This document shows, in pieces, positions 42,476-50,342 of a stretch of 64,000 nt of DNA; the stretch's first letter is position 1; each line of letters begins with the position of its first letter. The notes beneath the pieces are model-generated. The model saw only the letters and a program-made list of their open reading frames with translations. It searched no databases and was not told the DNA's origin. A program made the translations under genes and the position numbers. The DNA is from JBBQSN01 sp963825505 (GTDB lineage: Bacteria > Actinomycetota > Actinomycetes > Actinomycetales > CAWJMD01), in the NCBI GenBank assembly GCA_963825505.1, contig CAWGTL010000014.1, positions 62,001 through 126,000 of the forward strand. Reading direction: 5' to 3'.

Positions 42476-43193
42476 CCTCCGGGCCCTCGGCGGCGTCGAG
42501 CCGGTCGAGGTCGCGCACGCAGAAGCCGTGGTGGGCCCACTCCTCGTCGAGCACCACCCGCAGGCACCGGGCGACCGTCCCCGTCTCCGGCGGCCAGCCC
42601 CGGTCGTCCGGCGGGGTGGTCTGGCGGGCCAGCTCCTCGGACGTCGCGCTCGCGAGGAACTCGGTGAGCTCGTCCTCGCGGCGGCGCCGGGCGGCGACCA
42701 CGTCGGCGAGTGCGGGCCCCGCTGCGCCGTCGAGACCCATGGCGTCCTGGTGGGGGACGAAGTCCGACGCGAGGCCCCATGGGTGGAACGCGTGCGAGCG
42801 CCCGAGGACCGCGCGGGCGAACCAGCTGTCGTGGACGAACAGCAGGTGCCGCAGCGTCTGCACCGCCGACCACTCGCCGTCGACGGACGCGTGGGCGCGC
42901 TCGGACGTCAGTGCCGCGAGACGGTCGAGCGTGGCCGCCCAGTCCGCGCGCAACGTGGCCCACCCCTGGCGCAGGTCGGCGGGGTCCTCGGACCGGATCA
43001 GGAGCCGGACGGGGTGTCGCCGGTCGAGCTCGGCCTGCACGAAGCCGGTGACCTCGACGCCGTTGACCACGAGATCCGTGACCAGGCCGTCGATCTCGGC
43101 GTGCTGCATCACCACCCCGACGAATCGCGAGCGGTTCAGCACCACCTCGCGGAACTCGCTGCCGGACAGGTCGTCGTCGACGAACCGCACCAT
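42459..43193 (-). CDS. DinB-like protein with pentapeptide-like N terminus
   Basis: A 244-residue cytoplasmic protein. Residues 1-50 (MVRFVDDDLSGSEFREVVLNRSRFVGVVMQHAEIDG) have the five-residue periodicity of pentapeptide repeats. Residues about 80-235 form the DinB four-helix bundle with its usual histidines: SAVQTLRHLLFVHDSWF and CLRVVLDEEWAHHGFCVRDL. DinB-family proteins in mycothiol users are often thiol S-transferases or metalloproteins of unknown substrate. It is divergent from the tRNA region. Confidence 0.75.
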   Translation of the reverse strand: MVRFVDDDLSGSEFREVVLNRSRFVGVVMQHAEIDGLVTDLVVNGVEVTGFVQAELDRRHPVRLLIRSEDPADLRQGWATLRADWAATLDRLAALTSERAHASVDGEWSAVQTLRHLLFVHDSWFARAVLGRSHAFHPWGLASDFVPHQDAMGLDGAAGPALADVVAARRRREDELTEFLASATSEELARQTTPPDDRGWPPETGTVARCLRVVLDEEWAHHGFCVRDLDRLDAAEGPEVSSSR

Positions 43194-43276
43194 GGGGGGA
43201 CCGTAGTGCCGTCGGCTGACACCGGGGCGGTCGATCGCGGCGGAGCGGCTAGCATCGCGCTCGGTGTGAGAGCGCC

Positions 43277-43352
43277 GCCGGTGTAGCTCAGTTGGTAGAG
43301 CGTTCGCCTTGTAAGCGAAGGGTCGCGGGTTCGATTCCTGTCACCGGCTCCA
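43277..43352 (+). tRNA. tRNA-Thr(TGT), with encoded CCA
   Basis: Complete cloverleaf: acceptor GCCGGTG (43277-43283) pairs with CACCGGC (43342-43348), D arm GCTCAGTTGGTAGAGC, anticodon stem TTCGC/GCGAA with loop CTTGTAA giving anticodon TGT, and T arm GCGGGTTCGATTCCTGT. Discriminator T at 43349 and CCA at 43350-43352. Confidence 0.95.
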
Positions 43353-43360
43353 CATCGGGG

Positions 43361-43412
43361 CGTCCGCCTCGTCAGCGAAGGGTCGCGGGTTCGATTCCTG
43401 TCACCGGCTCCA
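43361..43412 (+). pseudogene. 3'-half tRNA duplicate (tRNA-Thr-like, anticodon CGT)
   Basis: The 52 bases match 43301-43352 at an exact 60-bp offset with only three differences, all in the anticodon arm; the loop now reads CTCGTCA, that is anticodon CGT. The D arm and 5' acceptor strand are missing, so no functional tRNA can form. It may be an attachment-site scar or the survivor of a deletion between tandem tRNA-Thr genes. Confidence 0.8.
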
Positions 43413-43415
43413 CCC

Positions 43416-43464
43416 TTGACGCAACCCAGTGGTTGCCTTACTCTCGTTGCAACCAACAGGTTGC
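43416..43464 (+). promoter_or_regulatory. Promoter with twin ArsR-type operators
   Basis: TTGACG (43416-43421), 17-bp spacer, TACTCT (43439-43444). Operator 1 GCAACCCAGTGGTTGC (43421-43436) fills the spacer and operator 2 GCAACCAACAGGTTGC (43449-43464) covers the start of transcription; both have identical 6-bp arms GCAACC/GGTTGC with a 4-nt centre. Binding at both would block polymerase. The ArsR encoded in the operon is the likely ligand. Confidence 0.85.
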
Positions 43465-43478
43465 GACAAGGAGTCGAC

Positions 43479-43913
43479 ATGACGTTCCCCGACACGATCG
43501 AACGGACCCTGGAGCTGGCGCACCCGCCGGAGCGGGTCTGGACCGCGCTCACCACCGCCGAGGGGCTCGGCACCTGGTTCGGGCACCGGGCCGAGGTCGA
43601 CCTGCGGGTCGGCGGCGAGATCCGGCTCGCCTGGGACAGCGGCGACACCGCCACCCTCACCGTCGAGCGGCTCGAGCCGCCGACCGTCCTGACCTGGTCC
43701 TGGGCGATCGACGGTCTGCCCGAAGGGGATCCACGTCGTACCAGGGTCGAGTTCACCCTCGAGCCCGCGGGCGGCGGGACCACCCTCACGATGGTCGAGT
43801 CGGGCTTCGCCCAGCTCTCCGAGGGCGAGCACGACGCCGCGTTCCGCGGCAACACCACCGGCTGGACGAACGAGCTCGGCGAGCTGGTGGCGTACCTCGA
43901 TGCCGCGGACTGA
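43479..43913 (+). CDS. SRPBCC / AHSA1-type protein
   Basis: A 144-residue START/Bet v1-like protein (AHSA1 family): IERTLELAHPPERVWTALTTAEGLGTWFGHRAEVDLRVGGEIRLAW, TWSWAIDGLPEGDPRRTRVEFTLEPAGGGTTLTMVESGF and the C-terminal helix GWTNELGELVAYLDA. The fold makes a hydrophobic cavity for a small ligand. ATG 43479 has AAGGAG 5-6 nt upstream. It overlaps the ArsR gene by 14 bp. AHSA1-ArsR pairs are frequent in actinobacteria; the ligand is not known. Confidence 0.87.
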   Translation: MTFPDTIERTLELAHPPERVWTALTTAEGLGTWFGHRAEVDLRVGGEIRLAWDSGDTATLTVERLEPPTVLTWSWAIDGLPEGDPRRTRVEFTLEPAGGGTTLTMVESGFAQLSEGEHDAAFRGNTTGWTNELGELVAYLDAAD

Positions 43914-44265
43914 CCCGGAGGTCGTCGCGCAGGAGGTCTTCACGGCGCTCGCCGATCCGACCCGGCGAGGCCTCCTCGCGGCACTCGCCACCGGCGGTCC
44001 GGCCACCGCCACCGATCTCGCGGCGCGGCAGCCGATCACGCGGCAGGCCGTGGCCAAGCACCTCGCCCTGCTCGCCGAGGCCGGTCTCGTCGTGGCCGAG
44101 CCGGGGGAGGGGCGCCGGGTCCGCTACCGCCTCGACTCGGCGCCGATGGCGGTGGCGCAGCAGTTCCTCGCTGCGCTCGCACGCGACTGGGACGGCCCGC
44201 TGGCCGCCCTGAAGCAGAGCCTGGACGATGAGCCGGGCCCGGAACCGTTGGGAGACAGACGATGA
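43900..44265 (+). CDS. ArsR-family transcriptional repressor
   Basis: A 121-residue winged-helix regulator: EVFTALADPTRRGLLAALATGGPATATDLAARQPITRQAVAKHLALLAEAGLVVAEPGEGRRVRYRLDSAPM. No cysteine metal site is present, so it is not a classical metal sensor; an organic or redox signal is more likely. It lies between AHSA1 and DUF899 genes with overlaps on both sides and probably binds the twin GCAACC-N4-GGTTGC operators upstream. Confidence 0.9.
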   Translation: MPRTDPEVVAQEVFTALADPTRRGLLAALATGGPATATDLAARQPITRQAVAKHLALLAEAGLVVAEPGEGRRVRYRLDSAPMAVAQQFLAALARDWDGPLAALKQSLDDEPGPEPLGDRR

Positions 44266-45038
44266 CGACGAACCTGCCCGAGGTCGTGTCGCGCCGGGAG
44301 TGGCGTACCGCGCGAGCCGAGCTGCTCGCCGAGGAGAAGCGGCTGACCCGCGAGCGGGACCGGGTGCACGCGCAGCGCCGCCGGCTGCCCATGGTCCGGA
44401 TCGAGGAGGACTACGTCTTCGAGGGTCCGGACGGACCGGCGACCCTGCTCGACCTGTTCGAGGGGCGCGAGCAGCTCGTGGTGCACCACTTCATGTTCGC
44501 GCCCGACTGGGACGCCGCCTGCGCCAGCTGCTCGTCCGCCGCCGACGTGATCGGCGGGCTGCGCCAGCTGCACGCGCGGCGCACGACCCTCGTGGCCGTC
44601 TCCCGCGCGCCGTACCCGAAGCTCGTCGCGTTCGGTGACCGGATGGGGTGGACCTTCCCCTGGTACTCCTCGTCCGGCAGCAGGTTCAACTACGACTTCC
44701 ACGCCACCCTCGACGACCGGGTCGTCCCGGTGGAGCTGCACCGCCGCGGAGGGCCCGAGCTGGCGCAGGACGGGGTGTCGTGGACGGGTGGGCCGTGGAC
44801 GCCCGACCTGCGCGGCACCGAGGTGCCGGGCATCAGCGCGTTCCTGCGCGTCGGCGACGAGGTCTTCCACACCTACTCGACCTTCGGCCGCGGGATCGAG
44901 GAGTTCCACCACAACTACCCGTACCTCGACCTCACCGCGCTGGGCAGGCAGGAGGAGTGGGAGGAGCCGGCCGGCCGCGCCGTCCCGCTCGGCCGCCAGG
45001 TCGGCGGCCCGGGGCTGCGGCTCCCGGACGAGTACTGA
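44262..45038 (+). CDS. DUF899 family (thioredoxin-fold) protein
   Basis: A 258-residue cytoplasmic protein: SRREWRTARAELLAEEKRLTRERDRVHAQRRRLPMVRIEEDYVFEGPDGPATLLDLFEGREQLVVHHFMF, then CASCSSAADVIGGL (CxxC-type cysteines), VAVSRAPYPKLVAFGDRMGWTFPWYSSSGSRFNYDFH and a C-terminal FHTYSTFGRGIEEFHHNYPYLDLTALGRQE. The fold is peroxiredoxin/thioredoxin-like. It is the third gene of the operon (4-bp overlap), suggesting a redox or detoxification role, which is inferred only. Confidence 0.87.
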   Translation: MTTNLPEVVSRREWRTARAELLAEEKRLTRERDRVHAQRRRLPMVRIEEDYVFEGPDGPATLLDLFEGREQLVVHHFMFAPDWDAACASCSSAADVIGGLRQLHARRTTLVAVSRAPYPKLVAFGDRMGWTFPWYSSSGSRFNYDFHATLDDRVVPVELHRRGGPELAQDGVSWTGGPWTPDLRGTEVPGISAFLRVGDEVFHTYSTFGRGIEEFHHNYPYLDLTALGRQEEWEEPAGRAVPLGRQVGGPGLRLPDEY

Positions 45039-45095
45039 ACGGGAAGGGCCGCGCGGCCTAGGGTCGGACCGGACGAGCGAGAGGACGGTGGCCCG

Positions 45096-45707
45096 ATGGC
45101 CTTCACCCGAGGTTTCACCGGACGGCGTCGGGCCGAGCCGCCGGGCCGGTTGCCGCCCGGCCAGCACGACGTCGGGCGGCAGTGGCCCGTGCTGTCGGCG
45201 GAGCCCACCCCGGGCATCGACCTCAGCACCTGGACCCTGGCCGTCGACGGAGCCGTGGACCGACCCACCTCCTGGGCGTGGGACGAGCTGCAAGCGCTCG
45301 GGCCGGAGACCTTCACCACCGACCTGCACTGCGTGACGTCCTGGTCGAGGTTCGGGACGTCGTTCACCGGCGTCGGGGTCGACGGGCTGCTCGACACCGC
45401 CGGGGTGGCGCCCGAGGCCACCTTCGTCATGGCGCACTCCACCACCGGGTACACCACCAACCTGCCGCTCGCCGACCTCACCGGTGGGAAGGCGTGGGTG
45501 GTCTGGGAGGCGGACGGCGCGCCGCTGACCGACATCCACGGCGGCCCGGTGCGGCTGCTGGTCCCCCACCTGTACCTGTGGAAGTCGGCGAAGTGGCTGT
45601 CGCGCCTCGAGCTGATGACGGCCGACAGGGCCGGGTTCTGGGAGCGCAACGGCTACCACGACCGGGGCGACCCGTGGCGGGAGCAGCGCTACCAGGGCGA
45701 CGCATGA
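45096..45707 (+). CDS. Sulfite-oxidase-type molybdopterin-dependent oxidoreductase
   Basis: A 203-residue single-domain protein of the sulfite oxidase/YedY Mo-binding fold. C79 in TTDLHCVTSWSRFGTSFTGVGVDGLL is the molybdenum ligand; GIDLSTWTLAVDGAVDRPTSWAWDELQAL and GGPVRLLVPHLYLWKSAKWLSRLELM are family blocks. No signal peptide is visible, so it appears cytoplasmic. TAGGGT at 45059-45064 is a likely -10. It overlaps the flavin reductase gene by 4 bp, a likely electron partner. The substrate is unknown; the family acts on sulfite or on S/N-oxides. Confidence 0.87.
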   Translation: MAFTRGFTGRRRAEPPGRLPPGQHDVGRQWPVLSAEPTPGIDLSTWTLAVDGAVDRPTSWAWDELQALGPETFTTDLHCVTSWSRFGTSFTGVGVDGLLDTAGVAPEATFVMAHSTTGYTTNLPLADLTGGKAWVVWEADGAPLTDIHGGPVRLLVPHLYLWKSAKWLSRLELMTADRAGFWERNGYHDRGDPWREQRYQGDA

Positions 45708-46435
45708 CGGTGCACCCGGACGAGGCCGACCGCGGGTCCGTGCCGCGTCCGGTGACGCGGTGGACCACCGGGCGGATCGTCGTCAAGGAGCGCCCGACGC
45801 CGCGGCTGCTGCGGCTACGGCTGGCGCCCGGCGAGCACTCCCGGCACCTGCCCGGCCAGCACTACGTGGTGCGGCTGCGCGCGCCCGACGGGTACACCGC
45901 GCAGCGCGCCTACTCGCTCGCGTCCGACCCCGACGACGACGAGCTGGAGCTGCTGGTCGAGCGGATGGAGGACGGCGAGGTCTCCACCTTCCTCGCCGAC
46001 GACGCCGAGGTCGGCGACGAGCTCGAGCTGCGCGGACCGCTGGGTGGCTGGTTCACCTGGGACCTCGCCACCCCCGCCGTCTGCCTGGTCGGCGGGACGG
46101 GGGTGGTGCCGGCGATCTCCATGCTGCGTGCCGCGGCACGGACGGGGACCGCCGCCCGGATCCGCGTCCTGGCCGTGGGTCGCTCACCCGTCGAGCTGCC
46201 GTACGCGGACGAGCTGCGTGAGCGGGGTGCCGCGCTGGCGTTCACCCGGCACACGCTGCCCGATCGCCCGGCCGGACCGCCGACAGCGGCCGAGGTCGCA
46301 GCCGTCGCGGACGGAGCAGCCGTCGCTTTCGTCTGCGGCTCAGCGCGTTTCGCGACCCTGGCGACCGGTCTGCTGGCGGAGGTCGGTTTCCCGGCCGCGA
46401 GCACGCGGATCGAGCAGTTCGGACCCACCGGCTAG
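45704..46435 (+). CDS. FAD-binding ferredoxin-reductase-like oxidoreductase
   Basis: A 243-residue protein with the FNR two-domain fold: FAD-binding barrel LPGQHYVVRLRAPDGYTAQRAYSLASDPDDDELELLVERMEDGEVSTFL (RxYS motif), then the NAD(P)-binding half with VCLVGGTGVVPAISMLRAA and FVCGSARFATLATGLL and the typical end IEQFGPTG. There is no iron-sulfur domain. Coupled to the molybdopterin enzyme by a 4-bp overlap, it could deliver electrons from NAD(P)H to the Mo centre. Confidence 0.87.
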   Translation: MTVHPDEADRGSVPRPVTRWTTGRIVVKERPTPRLLRLRLAPGEHSRHLPGQHYVVRLRAPDGYTAQRAYSLASDPDDDELELLVERMEDGEVSTFLADDAEVGDELELRGPLGGWFTWDLATPAVCLVGGTGVVPAISMLRAAARTGTAARIRVLAVGRSPVELPYADELRERGAALAFTRHTLPDRPAGPPTAAEVAAVADGAAVAFVCGSARFATLATGLLAEVGFPAASTRIEQFGPTG

Positions 46436-46517
46436 GACGGGCGTTGCGGCGCCGGGCCGGCCGTGATCGGCTGCACCCAGGCCTCCCCCGAGGCACCGAC
46501 CCATCGAGGAGCACCGC

Positions 46518-47987
46518 GTGAGCGAGCCGGCCGGCACCACCACCCCCGCACCGACCGAGTCGTCCGACCGCCGGTACGACGTCGTCGTCATCGGCGGCGG
46601 GGCCGTGGGGGAGAACGTGGCGGGCCGCGTCGCCGCCGGTGGGCTCCGCACCGTCCTGGTGGAGCGCGAGCTCGTGGGCGGCGAGTGCTCCTACTGGGCC
46701 TGCATGCCGAGCAAGGCGCTGCTGCGGCCCACCCAGGGGATCGCGGAGGCGCAGCGGGTGGCAGGCGCCTCGCAGGCCGTCACCGGGACCGTCGACGTCG
46801 CCGCCGTGCTCGCCCGCCGCGACAAGGTGACCCACGGCTGGGACGACTCCAGCCAGGTCGACTGGGTGCGTTCGGCCGGCATCGACCTCGTGCGCGGCCG
46901 GGCACGCGTCACCGCGGAGCGCGAGGTCGAGGTCACCTCGGACGACCGCACCGTGACGCTGCGGGCCGAGGTCGCGGTCGTGGTCTGCACCGGCTCCGAG
47001 CCGTCGACGCCCGACCTGCCGGGCCTGGCCGACGTCGCGACCTGGTCGAGCCGCGACGCCACCTCGGCGCAGGCGGTACCGGACTCGCTCTGCGTCCTCG
47101 GCGGCGGGGTGGTCGGCGTCGAGATGGCGCAGGCCTACTCGCGTCTCGGCAGCCGCGTCACGCTGGTCAGCCGCGGTCGGCTGCTCGGCCACGCCGAGCC
47201 CCGCGCCGCCGAGATGGTGGCCACCGCGCTGCAGCAGGACGGCGTCGCGCTGCACCAGCACACCGAGGTGACCTCCGTGACCGCCGACGGCGACGCCGGT
47301 GCCGCGGTGGTCGAGCTCGCCGACGGCACCAGCGTGCGTGCCGACCGCCTGCTCGTGGCCACCGGGCGGCGACCCGCCACCGGCGGCCTCGGCCTGGATC
47401 GGTGGGGCGTCGGTGCGGGAGAGCCGGTGCGGGTCGACGACACCGGCCTGGCCGACGGCACCACGTGGCTCTACGCCGCGGGCGACGTCACCGGCCGCGC
47501 GCCGCTGACCCACCAGGGCAAGTACGCCGCGCGGGCCGTCGGCGCCGCGGTGCTGGCCCGGCACCGTGGCGAGCTCGGCGCGGACGAGGTGCCGGAGCGG
47601 TGGTCGCCCGAGGTCGCCTCCGCGGACAGCGGCGCCGTCCCGCAGGTGGTGTTCACCGACCCGCAGGTCGCCTGGGTCGGGCCGGGTCTCGAGGAGGCCA
47701 GGCAGGGCTACCCGGACCTGCGGGTGGTGGAGTACGACATCGCGAACGTGGCCGGGGCCTCGGTGCACGACGACGAGTACACGGGCTGGGCGCAGATGAT
47801 CGTCGACGAGAGCCGGCAGGTCGTGGTGGGCGTCACGTTCGTCGGCCCGGACGTCGCCGAGCTGCTGCACTCCGCGACGGTCGCGGTGGTCGGCGAGGTG
47901 CCGCTGCACCGGCTCTGGCACGCCGTCCCGAGCTACCCGACGACGAGCGAGGTGTGGCTGCGCCTGCTCGAGACCTACGGCCTGTGA
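46518..47987 (+). CDS. Pyridine nucleotide-disulfide oxidoreductase (dihydrolipoyl dehydrogenase family)
   Basis: A 489-residue flavoprotein: FAD-binding VVVIGGGAVGENVAGRVAAGG, redox-active disulfide in GGECSYWACMPSKALLRP (C-x4-C), central NAD site LCVLGGGVVGVEMAQAYSRLGSRVTLVSRG, second FAD stretch TWLYAAGDVTGRAPLTHQGKYAAR and a dimerisation domain. The usual catalytic histidine region (HAHPT-type) is replaced by LWHAVPSYPTTSEVWLRLLE, so dihydrolipoamide is not the certain substrate; the CSYWAC subgroup is uncharacterised. No lipoylated partner gene is adjacent. Confidence 0.87.
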   Translation: MSEPAGTTTPAPTESSDRRYDVVVIGGGAVGENVAGRVAAGGLRTVLVERELVGGECSYWACMPSKALLRPTQGIAEAQRVAGASQAVTGTVDVAAVLARRDKVTHGWDDSSQVDWVRSAGIDLVRGRARVTAEREVEVTSDDRTVTLRAEVAVVVCTGSEPSTPDLPGLADVATWSSRDATSAQAVPDSLCVLGGGVVGVEMAQAYSRLGSRVTLVSRGRLLGHAEPRAAEMVATALQQDGVALHQHTEVTSVTADGDAGAAVVELADGTSVRADRLLVATGRRPATGGLGLDRWGVGAGEPVRVDDTGLADGTTWLYAAGDVTGRAPLTHQGKYAARAVGAAVLARHRGELGADEVPERWSPEVASADSGAVPQVVFTDPQVAWVGPGLEEARQGYPDLRVVEYDIANVAGASVHDDEYTGWAQMIVDESRQVVVGVTFVGPDVAELLHSATVAVVGEVPLHRLWHAVPSYPTTSEVWLRLLETYGL

Positions 47988-48000
47988 AGGGTTCTCGGAC

Positions 48001-48376
48001 GTGACTCGCTACGTGATCGACCCGACGACCACGATCCGCCTGCTCGCGAACGCATCGAGGTGCCGGACACCCACCCCGTGGCGCCGGGAGCGCTGCGCTC
48101 GAGGTGATGAGCACTGTCCGCGAGGTGCGGACGGCACGACCGACCGCGCGCCCTCAGCTCACCACGACGACGGTGCGGCTGCTCAACGACCGGGTGTCGC
48201 GGGCCATCGCCTGGAAGGTCGCGACCGAGCTCGGCTGGGACGACACGGTCGACGCCGAGTACGTGGCGGTCACGCGGCTCCAGGCCGACGCGCTCGTGGC
48301 CGGCGGGGACGGCCTGATCCGCCACGCCGAGGGGGTCGTCCCGCTGGCGCCGTTCGAGGACCTCGCCCGCGGTTGA
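48001..48376 (+). pseudogene. Decayed PIN-like (VapC-type) toxin-family gene
   Basis: The pieces of one protein lie in three frames: VTRYVIDPTTTIRLLANA from GTG 48001; VPDTHPVAPGALRSR in a second frame (about 48060-48105); and VMSTVREVRTAR plus LLNDRVSRAIAWKVATELGWDDTVDAEYVAVTRLQADALVAGGDGLIRHAEGVVPLAPFEDLARG in a third from 48104. The order and motifs match actinobacterial PIN-like proteins that begin YVIDPTT and end with LQADALV and PLAPF. At least two frameshifts inactivate it. No antitoxin gene is visible. Confidence 0.7.
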
Positions 48377-48486
48377 CAGTGCAGTGACCGGTGACGGCGG
48401 ACGGCGAGGAGCTCGAGCGCCTGTGACCGTCGCGGTGCTCACACCGACCAGGTGATCCGCGCCGGACGTCGAGGGCAGAACGGGTC

Positions 48487-49344
48487 TCAGAGGTCGCGGC
48501 GCTGGAACGACAGGCCGGACAGCCCGAGGACGACGGCGATCCAGACCAGCACCCACGCGAGGTAGGCCGGGGTGAGGCCGGCGACGCCGAGGAACGGGAA
48601 ACCGCCTGCCTCGTCTCCCATCTGGGTGATCGCCAGCGGGTCCTGGAAGGCGTGCATCGCACCACGCCACAGCCCGTCGGTCGGCAGGACCATCCGCGAG
48701 ACCGAGCCGACCGCAGCCACGGCCGCGTTGTCGAACGCCGCGCCGATCCCGCCGACCACGCCGGCGATCCAGGTGGCGCCGAACAGCCCGACCGCGACGA
48801 TGCCGGAGGCCATCGGCGAGATCACCGTCGACAGCAGGAGTCCGAGCGTGAGCAGGACGGTGGTCTGCAGCGCCAGCAGACCGAGACCCACGAGCGGGTC
48901 CGGCGGCCAGTAGCCCACCGTGACCCGGACGACGACGAACTGCGCCAGCCCCGCGAGCAGGACGAAGCCGCTGCCGAAGACGACCAGCCCGAGCCACTTG
49001 CCCACCAGAACGGCCGAGCGCCGCACCGGACGAGCCAGCACCGACAGCGCGAGGCCGGACTCGACCTCGCCCGCCAGCGTGGGGCCGGCCAGGAACGCCG
49101 TGCCCAGCGCGGCGATCAGGCTGAGGCCGAACATCACCAGGTTCAGCACGAAGGAGGCGACGAAACGGCCCTCGCCGCTGGTGAGGCCCTGCCCCTCGGG
49201 ATCCAGGGCGACGAGCTGGGAGAATCCCCACGCGCTCAGCGCGAGCAGCACGAGCGTGAGCACCGCGAGCGCGCGCAGCACCTTGCGGCGTGAGGCCTCC
49301 CGCAGCGTGAGGGCGGCGACGGTGAGGACGGTGCGGACGGTCAC
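48487..49344 (-). CDS. ABC-2 type transporter permease (NosY-like)
   Basis: A 285-residue protein with about six membrane helices (first VLRALAVLTLVLLALSAWGFSQLV, then FVASFVLNLVMFGLSLIAALGTAFLAG, VLVGKWLGLVVFGSGFVLLAGLAQFV, LVGLGLLALQTTVLLTLGLLLSTVI, MASGIVAVGLFGATWIAGVVGGI and LTPAYLAWVLVWIAVVLGLSGLSF). The charged segment AGPTLAGEVESGLALSVLARPVRRSAVL is the usual ABC-2 coupling region. It starts inside the stop of the ATPase gene (4-bp overlap). Last gene of the sigma/anti-sigma/ABC operon. Confidence 0.87.
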   Translation of the reverse strand: MTVRTVLTVAALTLREASRRKVLRALAVLTLVLLALSAWGFSQLVALDPEGQGLTSGEGRFVASFVLNLVMFGLSLIAALGTAFLAGPTLAGEVESGLALSVLARPVRRSAVLVGKWLGLVVFGSGFVLLAGLAQFVVVRVTVGYWPPDPLVGLGLLALQTTVLLTLGLLLSTVISPMASGIVAVGLFGATWIAGVVGGIGAAFDNAAVAAVGSVSRMVLPTDGLWRGAMHAFQDPLAITQMGDEAGGFPFLGVAGLTPAYLAWVLVWIAVVLGLSGLSFQRRDL

Positions 49345-50342
49345 GGGCGGCCGCCTCCGGCACGCAGGATGGCGAGCAGCCGCTCCTCCAGGCTGACGTG
49401 GCCCGGCTCGACGGAGTGCACCCGCACGCCGAGCCCGACCAGGTCGGCCACGAGGGAAGGCACGACGTCGTCGGCGACGAGACCGCCTGCGTCCGCGTCG
49501 TTCTCGAGGTCGGCAGGCAGGACCACCGTCCAGACCTCTCCCTCGTGCGAGACCTCGCCGTCCCGGGCCATCCGCTCCCTCGCCCGCGACCCCACGCCGT
49601 CGAGGCGCAGCTGCACCTCGCGCCGCCCGAGCAGCTCGGCGAGCGAGCCGGACGCTGCCACCCGCCCGCGGTCCAGGATCACCACCCGGTCGCAGACCCG
49701 CTCGACCTCGCCGATGAGGTGCGAGTTGAGCAGGACCGCCACGCCTCGGGCCTTGAGCGAGAGCACGATGTCGCGCACGTCGGCGCGCCCGAGCGGGTCG
49801 AGCGCGCTGGTGGGCTCGTCGAGGACGACGAGTTCCGGGCGGGCCACCAGCGCGACCGCCAGGCCGAGCCGCTGCTGCATGCCCTTGGAGAAGCCGCCCA
49901 CCCGGTCACCTGCCCGGTCGGCCAGACCCACGAGCGCCAGCGCGTCCTGACGCTCGTCGGCCGGGACGTCGGCACCCGACAGGCGCACGTGCAGGCCCAG
50001 CACCTCGGTCGGGGTGAGCCAGGGCTGGTACCGGAACAGCTCCGGGAGGTAGCCCACCCGCTCGCGCGAGCGCGGGTCGGTGGACGGCCGGCCGAGCAGC
50101 AGCACCTCCCCGGCGTCCGGGCGCACCAGGCCGAGCAGCATCTTGATCACGCTCGTCTTGCCCGCCCCGTTGGGCCCGAGCAGACCCACCACCTCGCCGC
50201 GCCCGACCGTGAGCGACACGTCCTCGACCGCGGTCTGCCGTCCGTACCGCTTGCGCAGCCCCGAGCACCACGCCGCGGCCGGCTCGGGCAGGTCGGCGAG
50301 CAGCTGCCGCGCGTCCTCGACCGATCCGGGCGACCCGCTCAT
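49341..50342 (-). CDS. ABC transporter ATP-binding protein (CcmA/NatA type)
   Basis: A 333-residue ATPase: Walker A GLLGPNGAGKTS, Q-loop VGYLPELFRYQPWLTP, signature GGFSKGMQQRLGLAVALV, Walker B LVVLDEPTSALDPLGRADVRDI and a C-terminal DUF4162-like domain. This type works with ABC-2 permeases in export or lipid/peptide self-protection. It overlaps the anti-sigma gene and the permease gene by 4 bp each, so it is in the middle of a four-gene operon. Confidence 0.9.
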   Translation of the reverse strand: MSGSPGSVEDARQLLADLPEPAAAWCSGLRKRYGRQTAVEDVSLTVGRGEVVGLLGPNGAGKTSVIKMLLGLVRPDAGEVLLLGRPSTDPRSRERVGYLPELFRYQPWLTPTEVLGLHVRLSGADVPADERQDALALVGLADRAGDRVGGFSKGMQQRLGLAVALVARPELVVLDEPTSALDPLGRADVRDIVLSLKARGVAVLLNSHLIGEVERVCDRVVILDRGRVAASGSLAELLGRREVQLRLDGVGSRARERMARDGEVSHEGEVWTVVLPADLENDADAGGLVADDVVPSLVADLVGLGVRVHSVEPGHVSLEERLLAILRAGGGRP

